Shown: positions 25,540-34,970 of the stretch, in pieces | Layout of the letters: every line of letters begins with the position of its first letter | How positions within the stretch are numbered: the stretch's first letter is position 1 | Source: Maribacter sp. | GTDB lineage: Bacteria > Bacteroidota > Bacteroidia > Flavobacteriales > Flavobacteriaceae | Direction: 5' to 3' | Length of the DNA stretch: 64,000 nucleotides | Assembly (NCBI GenBank): GCA_020629285.1 | Contig: JAHDDP010000009.1 | Span: 1-64,000 of the forward strand | Position numbers and translations under genes: made by a program | Notes under the pieces: model-generated | Told to the model about the DNA's origin: nothing | Database searches by the model: none | The model's input: only the letters and a program-made list of their open reading frames with translations

Positions 25540-26089
25540 GTCGTTCGTTACGTTTTTAGTAGTATTTCTTTTGATCATCAGCTGTAAAGATGAGCAAGTA
25601 CTACCCAAACCAAAAGCTAAAATGCGATTAGAGTATCCGCAGGGAAAATTAGCGGATTTAGAAACAGAGAACTTTAGGTTTAAATACAATCAACTGGCAA
25701 ATGCAGAGCCAAATGGAGATCAAGCCTATACTATCTCTTATCCAGAGATGAAAGGCGCTATTTTTTTAAGCTATAAAAAGATTAATGGTAATTTGTCTCA
25801 GTTGATCAATGATTCTAAAAGACTTAGTTATGAGCATGCGGCAAAGGCAGATAACATCGTAGAACAACCATATGTTAATCCAGATGAGAGAATCTATGGC
25901 GCTTTATTTGAGGTGCAAGGCAACGCAGCATCTCAATCGCAATTTTTTGTAACCGATAGTACAGAGCATTTTTTAACAGGGTCTGTTTATTTTTATACGA
26001 AACCTAATTACGACTCTATCTTACCGGCAGCATCATATCTTCAGAATGATATAAGAGGAATTATTGAAACCTTAAGGTGGAAAAAATAA
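25529..26089 (+). CDS. gldD: Gliding motility lipoprotein GldD
   Basis: This 186-residue lipoprotein has a short signal peptide and a lipobox with C19 (LLIISCKDE). The segment KPKAKMRLEYPQGKLADLE is characteristic of GldD. In Flavobacterium johnsoniae GldD is required for gliding, tied to the type IX secretion machinery; its biochemical role is unclear. The overlap with gldE matches the known gldE-gldD pairing. Threonine dehydratase follows after 6 bp. Confidence 0.9.
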   Translation: MKSKSFVTFLVVFLLIISCKDEQVLPKPKAKMRLEYPQGKLADLETENFRFKYNQLANAEPNGDQAYTISYPEMKGAIFLSYKKINGNLSQLINDSKRLSYEHAAKADNIVEQPYVNPDERIYGALFEVQGNAASQSQFFVTDSTEHFLTGSVYFYTKPNYDSILPAASYLQNDIRGIIETLRWKK

Positions 26090-26095
26090 ATACGC

Positions 26096-27049
26096 ATGTT
26101 GACAAAGCAAGATCTTCTAGATTGTCACGAACGAATAACTCCATTTGTTCATAATACGTCAGTTCTAACATCAAGATTAATTGACAAGGAAGTCCATGCA
26201 AAGGTATTCTTCAAATGCGAGAATTTTCAAAGAGCAGGAGCCTATAAAATGCGAGGCGCTACCAATGCGATCCTGCAATTATCCGATGAACAAAAGAAAA
26301 GTGGCGTAGTCACACATTCGTCAGGTAATTTTGCACAAGCTTTATCATTAGCCGCTCAGAGCGTAGGTGTTACGGCGCGTATTGTAATGCCAAATACAGC
26401 TCCGGAAGTCAAAAAAGTAGGGGTTAGAGAGTATCTGGGGAAAATTTATGAGTGTGAGCCAACAGTAGAAGCAAGGCAATCATTAGCCGATGAAATAGGA
26501 CGGAAAACGGGAGCAACTTTTATTCATCCTTCAAATGACAATAATGTTATTTTAGGTCAAGGTACGGCTGCATTGGAATTATTGGAAAAGCAACCAGACT
26601 TAGATTTTATATTTTGCCCAGTTGGTGGTGGCGGTCTTATTGCCGGTTCTGCTTTGGCGGTAAAATATTTTGGAGATGATTGTAAAGTTTATGGTGCCGA
26701 GCCTTTTGAGGCAGATGATGCTTATCGTTCCTTAAAAAGTGGTAAAATAGAAAGTAATGATACCACGAATACCATTGCAGACGGATTAAAAACAATGTTG
26801 GGCGATAAGAATTTCCCGATTATAAAAGAGCTGGTTAGTGGTATCGTTAGAATTACCGAAGATGAGATCGTAACTGCTATGAAATTGGTTTGGGAACGTA
26901 TGAAAATTATTATAGAACCCTCTAGTGCTGTAACTGTGGCTGCAGTTTTGAAACAATCAAAAAAACAGCCAGAAGTTTTTCAGAATAAAAAAATCGGTAT
27001 TATCATTTCAGGTGGTAATGTAGATCTTTCTAAATTGCCCTTTCAGTAA
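26096..27049 (+). CDS. Threonine/serine dehydratase family PLP enzyme
   Basis: This 317-residue fold-type II PLP enzyme deaminates threonine or serine to 2-oxo acids, or may racemise serine. The Schiff-base lysine is in CENFQRAGAYKMRGA, the substrate loop is HSSGNFAQAL, and the phosphate-binding loop GGGGLIAGSA. It lacks the C-terminal ACT-like regulatory domain of biosynthetic IlvA, so it is the short, catabolic or racemase-like type. It lies 6 bp after gldD and may simply be the last gene of that run. Confidence 0.88.
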   Translation: MLTKQDLLDCHERITPFVHNTSVLTSRLIDKEVHAKVFFKCENFQRAGAYKMRGATNAILQLSDEQKKSGVVTHSSGNFAQALSLAAQSVGVTARIVMPNTAPEVKKVGVREYLGKIYECEPTVEARQSLADEIGRKTGATFIHPSNDNNVILGQGTAALELLEKQPDLDFIFCPVGGGGLIAGSALAVKYFGDDCKVYGAEPFEADDAYRSLKSGKIESNDTTNTIADGLKTMLGDKNFPIIKELVSGIVRITEDEIVTAMKLVWERMKIIIEPSSAVTVAAVLKQSKKQPEVFQNKKIGIIISGGNVDLSKLPFQ

Positions 27050-27056
27050 AAGTTTG

Positions 27057-27479
27057 CTATTGCTTGGCAAGAATCTTTTCAGCACTTTCAATACTAGAAT
27101 TGATGTTCTCTTTTACTTGTTGTACTTTCTCTTCTTCTTCATTTAGCCAAGCTTTTTTTTCATCAGAAAGTTCTTTACCGTTCATAATTTCATCAGCGTC
27201 AAAACGGTCTCCAAAACCTTGCATCCAATCCATCATAGATTTATTTGCTTCTTGAAGATCTTTCATTGCCTTTGCTTCAACTGATTCGGCTCCAAGAGAG
27301 TCGGCCATTGGTTTTAATTGTCCAACTAATTTCCCTAATGTTCCCATTTTTGGCATTACTTCGTCATGAATGCTCATTACATGTTCCATTTTAGAAGGTT
27401 CCTGTGTTGTTTTCGATTCCTTACAAGCGGTAAATACTAAGAATGTAACTACAGTAAAAATGTATAAAGCTTTTTTCAT
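27057..27479 (-). CDS. Hypothetical lipoprotein
   Basis: The 140-residue product has a lipoprotein signal with C19 (FLVFTACKES). The mature part is all-helical, acidic and Lys/Glu-rich with paired Met residues (EVMPKMGTLGKLVGQLKPMA) and probably forms a helical hairpin. Similar small lipoproteins are widespread in Flavobacteriaceae without known function. It begins one base after the stop of the heavy-metal-domain gene, which places both on one message. Confidence 0.75.
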   Translation of the reverse strand: MKKALYIFTVVTFLVFTACKESKTTQEPSKMEHVMSIHDEVMPKMGTLGKLVGQLKPMADSLGAESVEAKAMKDLQEANKSMMDWMQGFGDRFDADEIMNGKELSDEKKAWLNEEEEKVQQVKENINSSIESAEKILAKQ

Positions 27480-27480
27480 T

Positions 27481-27852
27481 TTAATTACTTTGTGGGGTAA
27501 TAGCGGTAATAGTTTTTGCTGAGGAAACAGTATAAATGTAATTTTTGACTTTAGTGCCGGTAATTATATTTTTTACTTCCTCTTCGGTAATGACTTTAGG
27601 GTCAAAAGTTATTACTCCGCTTTTGTTTTTATAACTGATATCTGCAGAAACAACCCCGTTACGCTCCATTAAGTTAGATGAGATTTTATCGGCACAACCT
27701 TCTTGGCAAGCCATACCTTCAATAGTAAGTAAAAGTGTGGTACTATCGCTTACATTGATTTCAGTGGTTAAAGTTTCGCCTTCTTGAGCCAAAGACGACT
27801 GTATTGATAATGTAAATATTGATACGAAAAGAATTAATGTTTTGAAGTTCAT
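27481..27852 (-). CDS. Secreted heavy-metal-associated (HMA) domain protein
   Basis: Started at 27852 (MNFKTLILF), the product is 123 residues with a signal peptide to about residue 22 (SSLAQ). An upstream ATG at 27912 would add 20 residues that spoil the signal, so it is rejected. The mature protein is a single HMA fold with the metal site GMACQEGC (C49, C53), a Cys-x3-Cys spacing often seen in this phylum in place of Cys-x2-Cys. It probably binds copper or another soft metal in the periplasm. The lipoprotein gene follows after one base. Confidence 0.82.
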   Translation of the reverse strand: MNFKTLILFVSIFTLSIQSSLAQEGETLTTEINVSDSTTLLLTIEGMACQEGCADKISSNLMERNGVVSADISYKNKSGVITFDPKVITEEEVKNIITGTKVKNYIYTVSSAKTITAITPQSN

Positions 27853-28011
27853 GAGTTTATATTTAGCATATACTTGAAAAAAGCATAATAGGTTATAGTG
27901 TAAATATACCAATTATGTAAAAATTTTTAACCAAGGTATGGAAAAAAAATTATTAGACGTCATGCTCACTTATATGAAAAAAAGCTCACTTTTGTTTTAA
28001 AATCATCAATA

Positions 28012-28902
28012 TTGAAGAATTTAGACCAAAAATGGATTTACCTAGTAGTGCTATCATTTATATGGGGTTCTTCATTTATATTGATTAAAAGATCTTTGCT
28101 AGGGTATACGCCTCTGCAGGTGGGCGGATTAAGAATTCTATTTGCATCTGTCTTGTTATTTATATTGGGGTTTAAGTCTTTAAAAACACTTTCAAAAACC
28201 GATTGGAAATGGATAACTATCGCAGGGCTATGTAGTTCTTTTTTTCCACCATTTTTCTTTGCATTGGCACAAATGGAAATAAGTAGTGGAGTTACGTCTA
28301 TTTTAAATTCTGTAGCACCTTTGTTTACTACCTTGGTTGGTATTGCGCTTTTTGGTCTTTCGCTTAAAGGAAAACAAGTGTTGGGCGTTCTTATAGGTCT
28401 TCTTGGTACTGTTGTATTAATTGCTGCGGGGATGGAGAATAATGTAGACCAAAATTATTGGTATTCTTTTTTCATAATTTTTGCTGCATTGGGTTATGCT
28501 TTTAATATTAATATTATTAAGAAGTATTTATCTCATTTAACCCCCTTGGCTGTAACAACTGCTAGTTTTGGGGTTGCCTTTCTTCCTGCGGTAATTATAT
28601 TAGTGTATTCTGGGGTATTTCAGCAATTTGTGGGAAATAGTGCCATGCAAGAGGCAGTGTGGTATATAATGGCGTTGGCTTTTTTAGGTACTGCATTGGC
28701 AAACATTCTGTTCAATAAACTGATAAAATTGTCCAGTCCCGTATTTGCGGCTTCCGTCACCTATTTGATACCGCTTGTGGCAGTGCTATGGGGCTTTTTA
28801 GATGGTGAAAATATTAGCTTTCTTCAATTGTTAGGCGGGCTGATTATACTATTTGGGGTATGGCTGGTAAATCGCAAAAAGACAGTAGCTATACAGAAAT
28901 AG
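28012..28902 (+). CDS. EamA/DMT family transporter
   Basis: This 296-residue inner-membrane protein has ten hydrophobic helices in two EamA repeats (about 8-135 and 150-290). The first repeat carries FIWGSSFILIKRSL and the second SPVFAASVTYLIPLVAVLWG, both family signatures. DMT carriers usually export amino acids or other metabolites; the substrate is unknown. A TTG start at 28012 is used; the first residues before the helix match relatives. Confidence 0.88.
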   Translation: MKNLDQKWIYLVVLSFIWGSSFILIKRSLLGYTPLQVGGLRILFASVLLFILGFKSLKTLSKTDWKWITIAGLCSSFFPPFFFALAQMEISSGVTSILNSVAPLFTTLVGIALFGLSLKGKQVLGVLIGLLGTVVLIAAGMENNVDQNYWYSFFIIFAALGYAFNINIIKKYLSHLTPLAVTTASFGVAFLPAVIILVYSGVFQQFVGNSAMQEAVWYIMALAFLGTALANILFNKLIKLSSPVFAASVTYLIPLVAVLWGFLDGENISFLQLLGGLIILFGVWLVNRKKTVAIQK

Positions 28903-28969
28903 GATCTGTACTGTAACAAAATGATTTTAGACTTGTCTTTGTATTGAACTAATCAAAAAAACGGAAATC

Positions 28970-29713
28970 ATGAAAAGAATATTAGTAGCACTACTGGCGA
29001 TAATTATGACGCTTGGTGCAATTCAGGCTCAAGAAAAATCATTCAACGTAAAATCTTTTGATAAATTAATTGTTAGTCCGCACATAGCGGTAAATCTAGT
29101 AGAAGGTGAAGAAGAGGGTGTGGTAATTGAAAATGCAAAAGTTTCTTTAGATAAAATAAATGTTGAGGTAGAGGGCAGAACCCTGCGTTTATATTTAGAC
29201 GGTGCCAAAGTGGTTACAAAATCTGAACGCATTTCAACTGATCAATGGCGTGGTAGTAAGTCGCTATATAATGGTACAATGGCAACTGCAACCGTTACCT
29301 ATAGAAAGTTAGAAAATTTATCGATAAGAGGGGAAGAAGTAGTGCGTTGTAAAAATCTTTTTAATGCCGATGATTTTAAAATGTCTTTGTATGGCGAGGC
29401 AAAAGTGTACTTTGATTCGGTTTCTATAGATGAATTAACAGTAGCTATCTATGGCAGCAGTTATTTGGAAATAGGTGAAGGTACTGTAGCTAGACAAGTA
29501 TTTAGGGCGTACGGAGAGAGCGAAGTAAATACAGTAGGTATGATGGCAGGTGAGACTAAAATTACCGCCTATGGCGAAAGTAATTTTAGGGTTCATGTAA
29601 AAGATAGGTTAAAGGTAACGTGCTACGGAGAAACAAATGTGAATTATATGGGTAGCCCAGAAGTGGATAAAGGATTGATTTTTGGCGAAGCAAGAATAAG
29701 AAAAATAGGATAA
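28970..29713 (+). CDS. DUF2807 secreted beta-helix protein
   Basis: The 247-residue protein has a signal peptide (1-20, ending AIQAQ) and a DUF2807 (putative auto-transporter adhesin, head GIN) domain with repeated short beta turns such as AYGESEVNTVG, AYGESNFRV and CYGETNVNY, making a right-handed beta-helix-like fold. Such proteins are abundant in Bacteroidota and of unknown role; surface or periplasmic location is expected. A strong terminator follows at 29741-29760. Confidence 0.85.
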   Translation: MKRILVALLAIIMTLGAIQAQEKSFNVKSFDKLIVSPHIAVNLVEGEEEGVVIENAKVSLDKINVEVEGRTLRLYLDGAKVVTKSERISTDQWRGSKSLYNGTMATATVTYRKLENLSIRGEEVVRCKNLFNADDFKMSLYGEAKVYFDSVSIDELTVAIYGSSYLEIGEGTVARQVFRAYGESEVNTVGMMAGETKITAYGESNFRVHVKDRLKVTCYGETNVNYMGSPEVDKGLIFGEARIRKIG

Positions 29714-29735
29714 GCTTAACCTATAAATTAGAAAA

Positions 29736-29766
29736 CAAAAAACCCGCTCATGAGCGGGTTTTTCTT
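29736..29766. terminator. Bidirectional terminator between DUF2807 gene and M16 operon
   Basis: The perfect palindrome AACCCGCTCATGAGCGGGTT (29741-29760) is preceded by A residues and followed by T residues, ending both the DUF2807 gene and the convergent M16 operon. Confidence 0.9.
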
Positions 29767-29783
29767 TTTAGATAAAATTTTAG

Positions 29784-31862
29784 TTATTCAAAATCGGTAG
29801 GTGATACACCATCATTTACTTTGATTTCAGAAACTACAAACTCAAAAGATTGAGGACCTACGGTTTGTAGTATTTTAAAAGGAAATAATATACCAGAAAC
29901 TTCTTTGTAATCTTCAAAGTTAGAAGTGCTGGCAATTTGTTGTCCCTGCATTTCGGTTATGGTAACCTCTTGTAGTTTAAGTCCGGTTTCGGCATCATAG
30001 AAAGCAGATTTATCTTCTCCAACCTTTAGTTTGTAAGCATTTTTATCGCCTACCATTTCCATACCTTCTATAACTACAGATGCATCGTTAATTAATTGAA
30101 GTTCGAAGAAAGGGGCAGATTCCTTTTTAATAGCTTGCAATTCCTTTTCTTCAAGATCTTTACGCTGACCTTGCATGACCATATAGCCTTTATCACCGTT
30201 TACAACCTGTTTGCTAACGGAGTTACCCATCATTTGTACATCTTGCATAAGTTGATTGCTAGATGTTTTTTTAAGGTTTAAGTCTAATTTCATTCCTTGC
30301 ATTTCTGCTGAGGCCATCATGGCCAAAGTATTTACGCTCTCAAGTTTATCTTTTCCGCCAATAGCCTTAATATACTTTTCTAGTATGGATTTTACTGATA
30401 CATCGGTTGGTACGGCGGCATTGTAATCTGGAGTTTCAACTCTGTCGGCAGTTTTTGAATAGGCAAGCACCGGAAGTTTTTTACCTTTAAATTCTACATT
30501 CTGAAGATTGGAAAGGATATCACTTCCTTTACCAACTACGATTACTCTGGCGTTATCGACATTGAAATACTTTTTTGCGGCAGCTTCTACATCTGCTTTG
30601 TTAACCTTGTCAAGCTTCTCAAGAAAGGTTTTATAAAAGTCTTTAGGTAGATTTTCTTTTTCGGTATTCAAGGCATATCGAGCAATGGTTTCTGGATTTT
30701 CTAGCGCCATAATGAAACTACCGGCATATACGGCTTTGGTATTTTTTAGTTCCTCATCGGTAACAGGTTTAGTGACGATAGCATTAAGCTCTTTTAAAAT
30801 TTCAACTACAGAACTATCGGTGACCATATTTCTAACTTCTGCAGATGCACTAAATCTAGATGGACCATATTTATCGTTGCCAATAGAAGAATAGGCACCG
30901 TAAGTATAACCCTTGTCTTCTCTGAGGTTAGAATATAATCTGCTGTCAGCTCCACCGCCCAAAATCTCATTAGCTAAAAGAGCAGCGATATAATCATCGT
31001 CCTTCATTTTAAGGTTTACGATATTTTGAACCGTTATTTCTGATTGTACGGCATTTGGCATATCGACAAAATTAATTTGCGTATTAGGTACATTCTTAGG
31101 TTGAGAATAAGAGAAACTTGGTGGTACGGCTTTTGTCCAAGAGGTAAAGTATTTCTCGGTCAATGACTTTACTTCTTCAAGGTTCACATCACCAATAACA
31201 ATTAGGTATGCATTAGCCGGTACAAAATAATCTCTGTAAAATTCTTCAACATCACTTAGAGTTACATTGTTTACGGTTTCTTCTGTAGTGAATTCACCAT
31301 AAGGGTGGTTTTTACCGTAAGCTAAAGCACGTTGTACTCTACTGGAAATTGAGGAAACTACTTTCTCTTCGGTTTTTAATCCAGTAATAAGTTTTTCCTT
31401 TTCTTTGTCAAATTCCTCTTGCGTAAAATTTGGATAAATAGCGGCATCGGCCATTAGCTCCATCATTCTAGAAAAATATTTGGAAAGAGATTGGGCATAA
31501 GCACCTTGAGCGCTAAAATAAAGTCTGGCCCCTAAAAAATCGATTTCTTCATTGAATGCTTCTTTCGTTATATTTTTAGATCCTAGTCCTAATAGACTGC
31601 CTGTTAAGCTCGCAACACCAGCTTTGTCGCCTTCTAATATTGGCGGGTTATCTATAGATAGTTGCATAGAAACTCTAGGTAATTTATGATTTTCTACTAC
31701 AAGTACTTTTAAGCCATTGTTAAGGTTGAATGATTGTGGTACTCCTAGGTTAATTTCAGGTGCTGGACCTGGTTTAGGCATAACCGTACGGTCTACCTGT
31801 GCTTGTACGGCAATAAAGGAGAATAATGTTAGTAGTAATATATATGTATTTTTCATAGTCAT
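29784..31862 (-). CDS. M16 family protein, non-catalytic partner with C-terminal LolA-like part
   Basis: This 692-residue exported protein (signal peptide 1-21) contains two M16 half domains (about 35-445), but the HxxEH zinc motif expected near residue 75 is absent, so it should be catalytically inactive. The C-terminal 230 residues form an extra beta-rich domain resembling LolA-like outer-membrane lipoprotein sorting folds. Paired with the HxxEH protein encoded 2 bp upstream, it probably forms the inactive half of a heterodimeric periplasmic peptidase of the mitochondrial-processing-peptidase type. Confidence 0.88.
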   Translation of the reverse strand: MTMKNTYILLLTLFSFIAVQAQVDRTVMPKPGPAPEINLGVPQSFNLNNGLKVLVVENHKLPRVSMQLSIDNPPILEGDKAGVASLTGSLLGLGSKNITKEAFNEEIDFLGARLYFSAQGAYAQSLSKYFSRMMELMADAAIYPNFTQEEFDKEKEKLITGLKTEEKVVSSISSRVQRALAYGKNHPYGEFTTEETVNNVTLSDVEEFYRDYFVPANAYLIVIGDVNLEEVKSLTEKYFTSWTKAVPPSFSYSQPKNVPNTQINFVDMPNAVQSEITVQNIVNLKMKDDDYIAALLANEILGGGADSRLYSNLREDKGYTYGAYSSIGNDKYGPSRFSASAEVRNMVTDSSVVEILKELNAIVTKPVTDEELKNTKAVYAGSFIMALENPETIARYALNTEKENLPKDFYKTFLEKLDKVNKADVEAAAKKYFNVDNARVIVVGKGSDILSNLQNVEFKGKKLPVLAYSKTADRVETPDYNAAVPTDVSVKSILEKYIKAIGGKDKLESVNTLAMMASAEMQGMKLDLNLKKTSSNQLMQDVQMMGNSVSKQVVNGDKGYMVMQGQRKDLEEKELQAIKKESAPFFELQLINDASVVIEGMEMVGDKNAYKLKVGEDKSAFYDAETGLKLQEVTITEMQGQQIASTSNFEDYKEVSGILFPFKILQTVGPQSFEFVVSEIKVNDGVSPTDFE

Positions 31863-31864
31863 TT

Positions 31865-33187
31865 TTAGTTTGCGGTATTTTGTTCAGGTAAATATTCTAG
31901 AACCAATCGTTGGTTAGGCTTTAAATACTTGTTTGCGACCTCTTTAATCTCTTCTCTGGTAATGGATCTATATACTTCTATTTCCTTGTTGATAAGAGAT
32001 GTATCGCCATAAAGCGCATAATATTCTGCGAGAGATTCTGCAATACCTTCAATACTGGCATTACTGTTTACAAACTGATTTTCAAATTTGTTCTGTAGTT
32101 TTTGATAATCATTTTCAGAAATAAGTTCATTTCTCAATTTCTCTACTTCTGTCTCAATAGAAGAGTTTAGAGTGTTTAAGCTAGTTTCACCCACCGGAAG
32201 TGCAAAAACGATATACATACCGTAATCTTCTAACGTAACCGGGATTGCACCGATTTGTAAGGCCTGCTTCTCTTCGTCGACCATTTTCTTATAAAGTTTA
32301 GAAGAAGGTCCGTCAGATAAATAGGTAGAAATCATTTCTAATACTTGGCTATCTCTATTTTTAAGACCGGGAGTTCTATAGGCGATCATAGTGGCCGGTA
32401 TCTGAATATTAGAGTCGTAAGCTTTTGCATTGATTTCTGATGTGATAGGGGTTTCTTTAGGGAAGGTTCTTGTAATTTCTGCTCCCTTTGGGATGTCCTT
32501 AAAATAATCTGATATCAATTTTTTGGCATTTTCTTTCTCAAAATCGCCTGCAATGACCAAAACGGCATTGTTGGGAGCATAGAATTTTTTCTGGAAAGCT
32601 ATAAATTCATCTAAAGTAGCGGCATCCAAGTCTGCCATTTTTCCAATAACCGTTTCTTTATAGGGATGGCTTTGAAAAAGGTTCTTCTTTATGTTTTCAA
32701 TGAATTTTCCGTAAGGAGAATTATCAACGCGAAGTCTTTTTTCTTCCTTGACCACTTCATTTTGAGTGTCAACACCTTTTTGATTGATAACAGGGTGAAG
32801 CATTCTTTCAGATTCTAGCCAAAGACCTAATTCTAAATTGTTAGAAGGAAAAACTTCATAGTAATATGTTCTATCTTCATTGGTAGTGGCATTACCTGAT
32901 CCGCCGTTTGCAGATACTATTTTGTCCCATTCTCCTCTTTCGATATTTTCAGTTCCTTCAAAAAGTAAGTGTTCAAAAAAGTGAGCAAAGCCTGTTCTTT
33001 GTGGGTCTTCGTCTTTTGATCCTACATGGTAAAATACAGAGATGGAAATAATTGGTGCGGTGTTATCTTGATGTAAAATAACGTGTAAATCGTTTTCAAG
33101 GTTGTACTCTTCGTAAGCAACCTCTTGTGCGAGTCCGGCAAATCCAATAACGGATAGTGCCGAAACCAATAGTAATTTCATTTTCAT
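31865..33187 (-). CDS. M16 family zinc metallopeptidase (catalytic subunit)
   Basis: The 440-residue protein has a signal peptide (1-21) and the inverted zinc motif H69-F-F-E72-H73 in TGFAHFFEHLLF, with the third ligand glutamate expected about 75 residues on, near NEVVKEEKRL. It comprises the usual active half plus the inactive-like second half. It is expected to act in the periplasm on peptides. The gene ends 2 bp before its partner's start, so the two are co-translated. Confidence 0.92.
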   Translation of the reverse strand: MKMKLLLVSALSVIGFAGLAQEVAYEEYNLENDLHVILHQDNTAPIISISVFYHVGSKDEDPQRTGFAHFFEHLLFEGTENIERGEWDKIVSANGGSGNATTNEDRTYYYEVFPSNNLELGLWLESERMLHPVINQKGVDTQNEVVKEEKRLRVDNSPYGKFIENIKKNLFQSHPYKETVIGKMADLDAATLDEFIAFQKKFYAPNNAVLVIAGDFEKENAKKLISDYFKDIPKGAEITRTFPKETPITSEINAKAYDSNIQIPATMIAYRTPGLKNRDSQVLEMISTYLSDGPSSKLYKKMVDEEKQALQIGAIPVTLEDYGMYIVFALPVGETSLNTLNSSIETEVEKLRNELISENDYQKLQNKFENQFVNSNASIEGIAESLAEYYALYGDTSLINKEIEVYRSITREEIKEVANKYLKPNQRLVLEYLPEQNTAN

Positions 33188-33369
33188 TTAAACTGTTTTA
33201 GGTTCGTGTTTAATTGTTCTGTTCTATTAGTGTCCATTCAAATTAAAATGTTACACCTAATTTTAAATTTTGTAAGAACAATCTTCAATATAGGAATTCT
33301 TTAACAGTTATTATTTTAATATGTTTTGTTTAATGATTAAATTAAAAGTCTAAACAAAAAAATATTATT

Positions 33370-33825
33370 ATGAAAAATTATGCCTTACCCCTTAGATTTG
33401 GTGTTGCCGCCAGTGGTTCTTTAATTGCTTATTTCTTAATACTATCATTACTTAATTTGCATGTTAATGTCTTTTATAGTCTTTTTAATGCGGTAATTAC
33501 CGGTTTTGCCATTTTTGAGTCAATCAAATATTATAAGTTAAAAAAGGGTAGTGAATTTAGTTATGCAGGTGGTTTCATGGCAGGTTTGATAACCGGTGGT
33601 GTAGCAACACTTATTTTTACAATCTTTTTTGCCTTTTATTCTACAGAATTACAGCCAGGTTTTTTAGAAGAATTATCAACAAGATGGGCAAACACGTATA
33701 GAAGTTTTGAGGCCATTGTTTTTCTAGTGGTAGCTACTATGGGTTTTACCAGTAGCGTTGTTTTGACCCTTGCATTTATGCAACTATTTAAGACTTCGAA
33801 CACTAGAATACTAAAGACTGTTTAA
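33370..33825 (+). CDS. DUF4199 membrane protein
   Basis: This 151-residue protein has four hydrophobic helices (about 10-30, 35-50, 70-95, 118-142) and the DUF4199 pattern around FESIKYYKLKKGSEFSYAGG. It is common in Bacteroidota and its function is unknown. It sits alone, divergent from the M16 pair and upstream of the rplU promoter. Confidence 0.8.
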   Translation: MKNYALPLRFGVAASGSLIAYFLILSLLNLHVNVFYSLFNAVITGFAIFESIKYYKLKKGSEFSYAGGFMAGLITGGVATLIFTIFFAFYSTELQPGFLEELSTRWANTYRSFEAIVFLVVATMGFTSSVVLTLAFMQLFKTSNTRILKTV

Positions 33826-33841
33826 AAATCGTAAAAAACAC

Positions 33842-33871
33842 TTGTAAATTCACGATTAAGATCTATATTTG
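33842..33871 (+). promoter_or_regulatory. rplU-rpmA promoter, full Bacteroidota consensus
   Basis: TTG (33842-33844), exactly 19 bp of spacer, then TATATTTG (33864-33871): the best match in the window to the Bacteroidota sigma-A promoter (-33 TTG, -7 TAnnTTTG). The leader to the rplU ATG is about 45 bases. Confidence 0.85.
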
Positions 33872-33921
33872 CACCCGCCTATGGAAAAAATCCATCAGGT
33901 TTAATCATTACATTTAACAAT

Positions 33922-34590
33922 ATGTACGCAATTGTAGAGATGGCAGGGCAGCAATTTAAAGTTGCAAAAGACCAGAAAGTGTACGTTCACCGTTTACAGG
34001 CAGAAGAAGGTAAGAAAGTTACTTTTGACAATGTTCTTCTTTTAGCTGATGGATCGAACGTTACTATCGGCGCCCCGGCTATAGACGGAGCCGCAGTAGA
34101 GGCTAAAGTCGTTAAACACCTAAGAGGTGACAAAGTAATCGTTTTTCACAAGAAAAGACGTAAAGGTTACAAAAAGAAAAATGGACATCGTCAGTCTTTA
34201 ACAGAGATTGTAATCGAATCTATTATTTCTAAAGGAGCGAAGAAATCTGAAACTAAGAAAGCTGAACCAAAGGCTAAAAAAGTTGAAGAAAAAGCAGCTC
34301 CGGTAGCAGCACCAAAAGCAAAAGCAAAAAAGGCTAGCGCTAAAGGTGATGATTTGAAAAAAATTGAAGGTATCGGTCCAAAAATTGCCGAGACTTTAAA
34401 CAATGCAGGTATTTCTACTTTTGCTGAATTGGCAAAAACAGACGCAGCTAAGATTTCTGAAATTATAGCGGACGTTCGTGGAAATCACGTAACCGATACA
34501 TGGCCAAAACAAGCGGAATTAGCTGCTGATGGTAAATGGGACGAGTTACAAAAATGGCAAGACGAATTAGACGGTGGTGTAGCTAAATAA
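33922..34590 (+). CDS. rplU: 50S ribosomal protein bL21 with C-terminal helix-hairpin-helix domain
   Basis: Residues 1-103 are ordinary bL21 (MYAIVEMAGQQFKV to the basic FHKKRRKGYKKKNGHRQ). They are followed by a Lys/Ala linker (about 104-142) and an extra domain with a helix-hairpin-helix motif (LKKIEGIGPKIAETLNNAGI, 145-164) and a helical tail ending KWQDELDGG. Normal bL21 is about 100 residues; the extension occurs in Flavobacteriia relatives and may bind rRNA or DNA, or assist assembly; its role is not established here. rpmA follows after 41 bp. Confidence 0.93.
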   Translation: MYAIVEMAGQQFKVAKDQKVYVHRLQAEEGKKVTFDNVLLLADGSNVTIGAPAIDGAAVEAKVVKHLRGDKVIVFHKKRRKGYKKKNGHRQSLTEIVIESIISKGAKKSETKKAEPKAKKVEEKAAPVAAPKAKAKKASAKGDDLKKIEGIGPKIAETLNNAGISTFAELAKTDAAKISEIIADVRGNHVTDTWPKQAELAADGKWDELQKWQDELDGGVAK

Positions 34591-34631
34591 GCTAGGTCAT
34601 CAAAGTATAATAATATTTAAAACCTTAGACA

Positions 34632-34892
34632 ATGGCACATAAGAAAGGTGTAGGTAGTTCGAAAAACGGTAGAGAATCAGAATCGAAACGATTAGGAGTT
34701 AAGATTTATGGTGGTCAAGCTGCTATCGCTGGTAACATTATCGTTAGACAGCGTGGAACAAGACACAATCCTGGTGAAAATGTTTACGCAGGAAAAGACC
34801 ATACATTACACGCACGTGTAGATGGTTTAGTTAAGTTTGAAAAGAAAGCAGGTGGAAAATCATTTGTTTCCATTGAGCCTTTTGAAGCTTAA
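34632..34892 (+). CDS. rpmA: 50S ribosomal protein bL27
   Basis: The 86-residue protein starts [20 protein letters not shown] and carries the conserved [11 protein letters not shown] and GKDHTLHA segments near the peptidyl-transferase centre. No N-terminal cleaved extension of the Firmicutes type is present. It forms the usual rplU-rpmA pair and is followed by a strong terminator. Confidence 0.97.
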   Translation: MAHKKGVGSSKNGRESESKRLGVKIYGGQAAIAGNIIVRQRGTRHNPGENVYAGKDHTLHARVDGLVKFEKKAGGKSFVSIEPFEA

Positions 34893-34910
34893 GCTTAAAA
34901 AAGTTATTTA

Positions 34911-34944
34911 AAAAAACCCCCTTCAGTAATGAAGGGGGTTTTTT
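34911..34944. terminator. Terminator after rplU-rpmA
   Basis: Stem AAAAAACCCCCTTC (34911-34924) and GAAGGGGGTTTTTT (34931-34944) with a 6-base loop and flanking A and T runs. It serves rpmA and the convergent nucleotidase gene. Confidence 0.92.
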
Positions 34945-34970
34945 ATATCCTATCGTTTAAGATATAGTAA

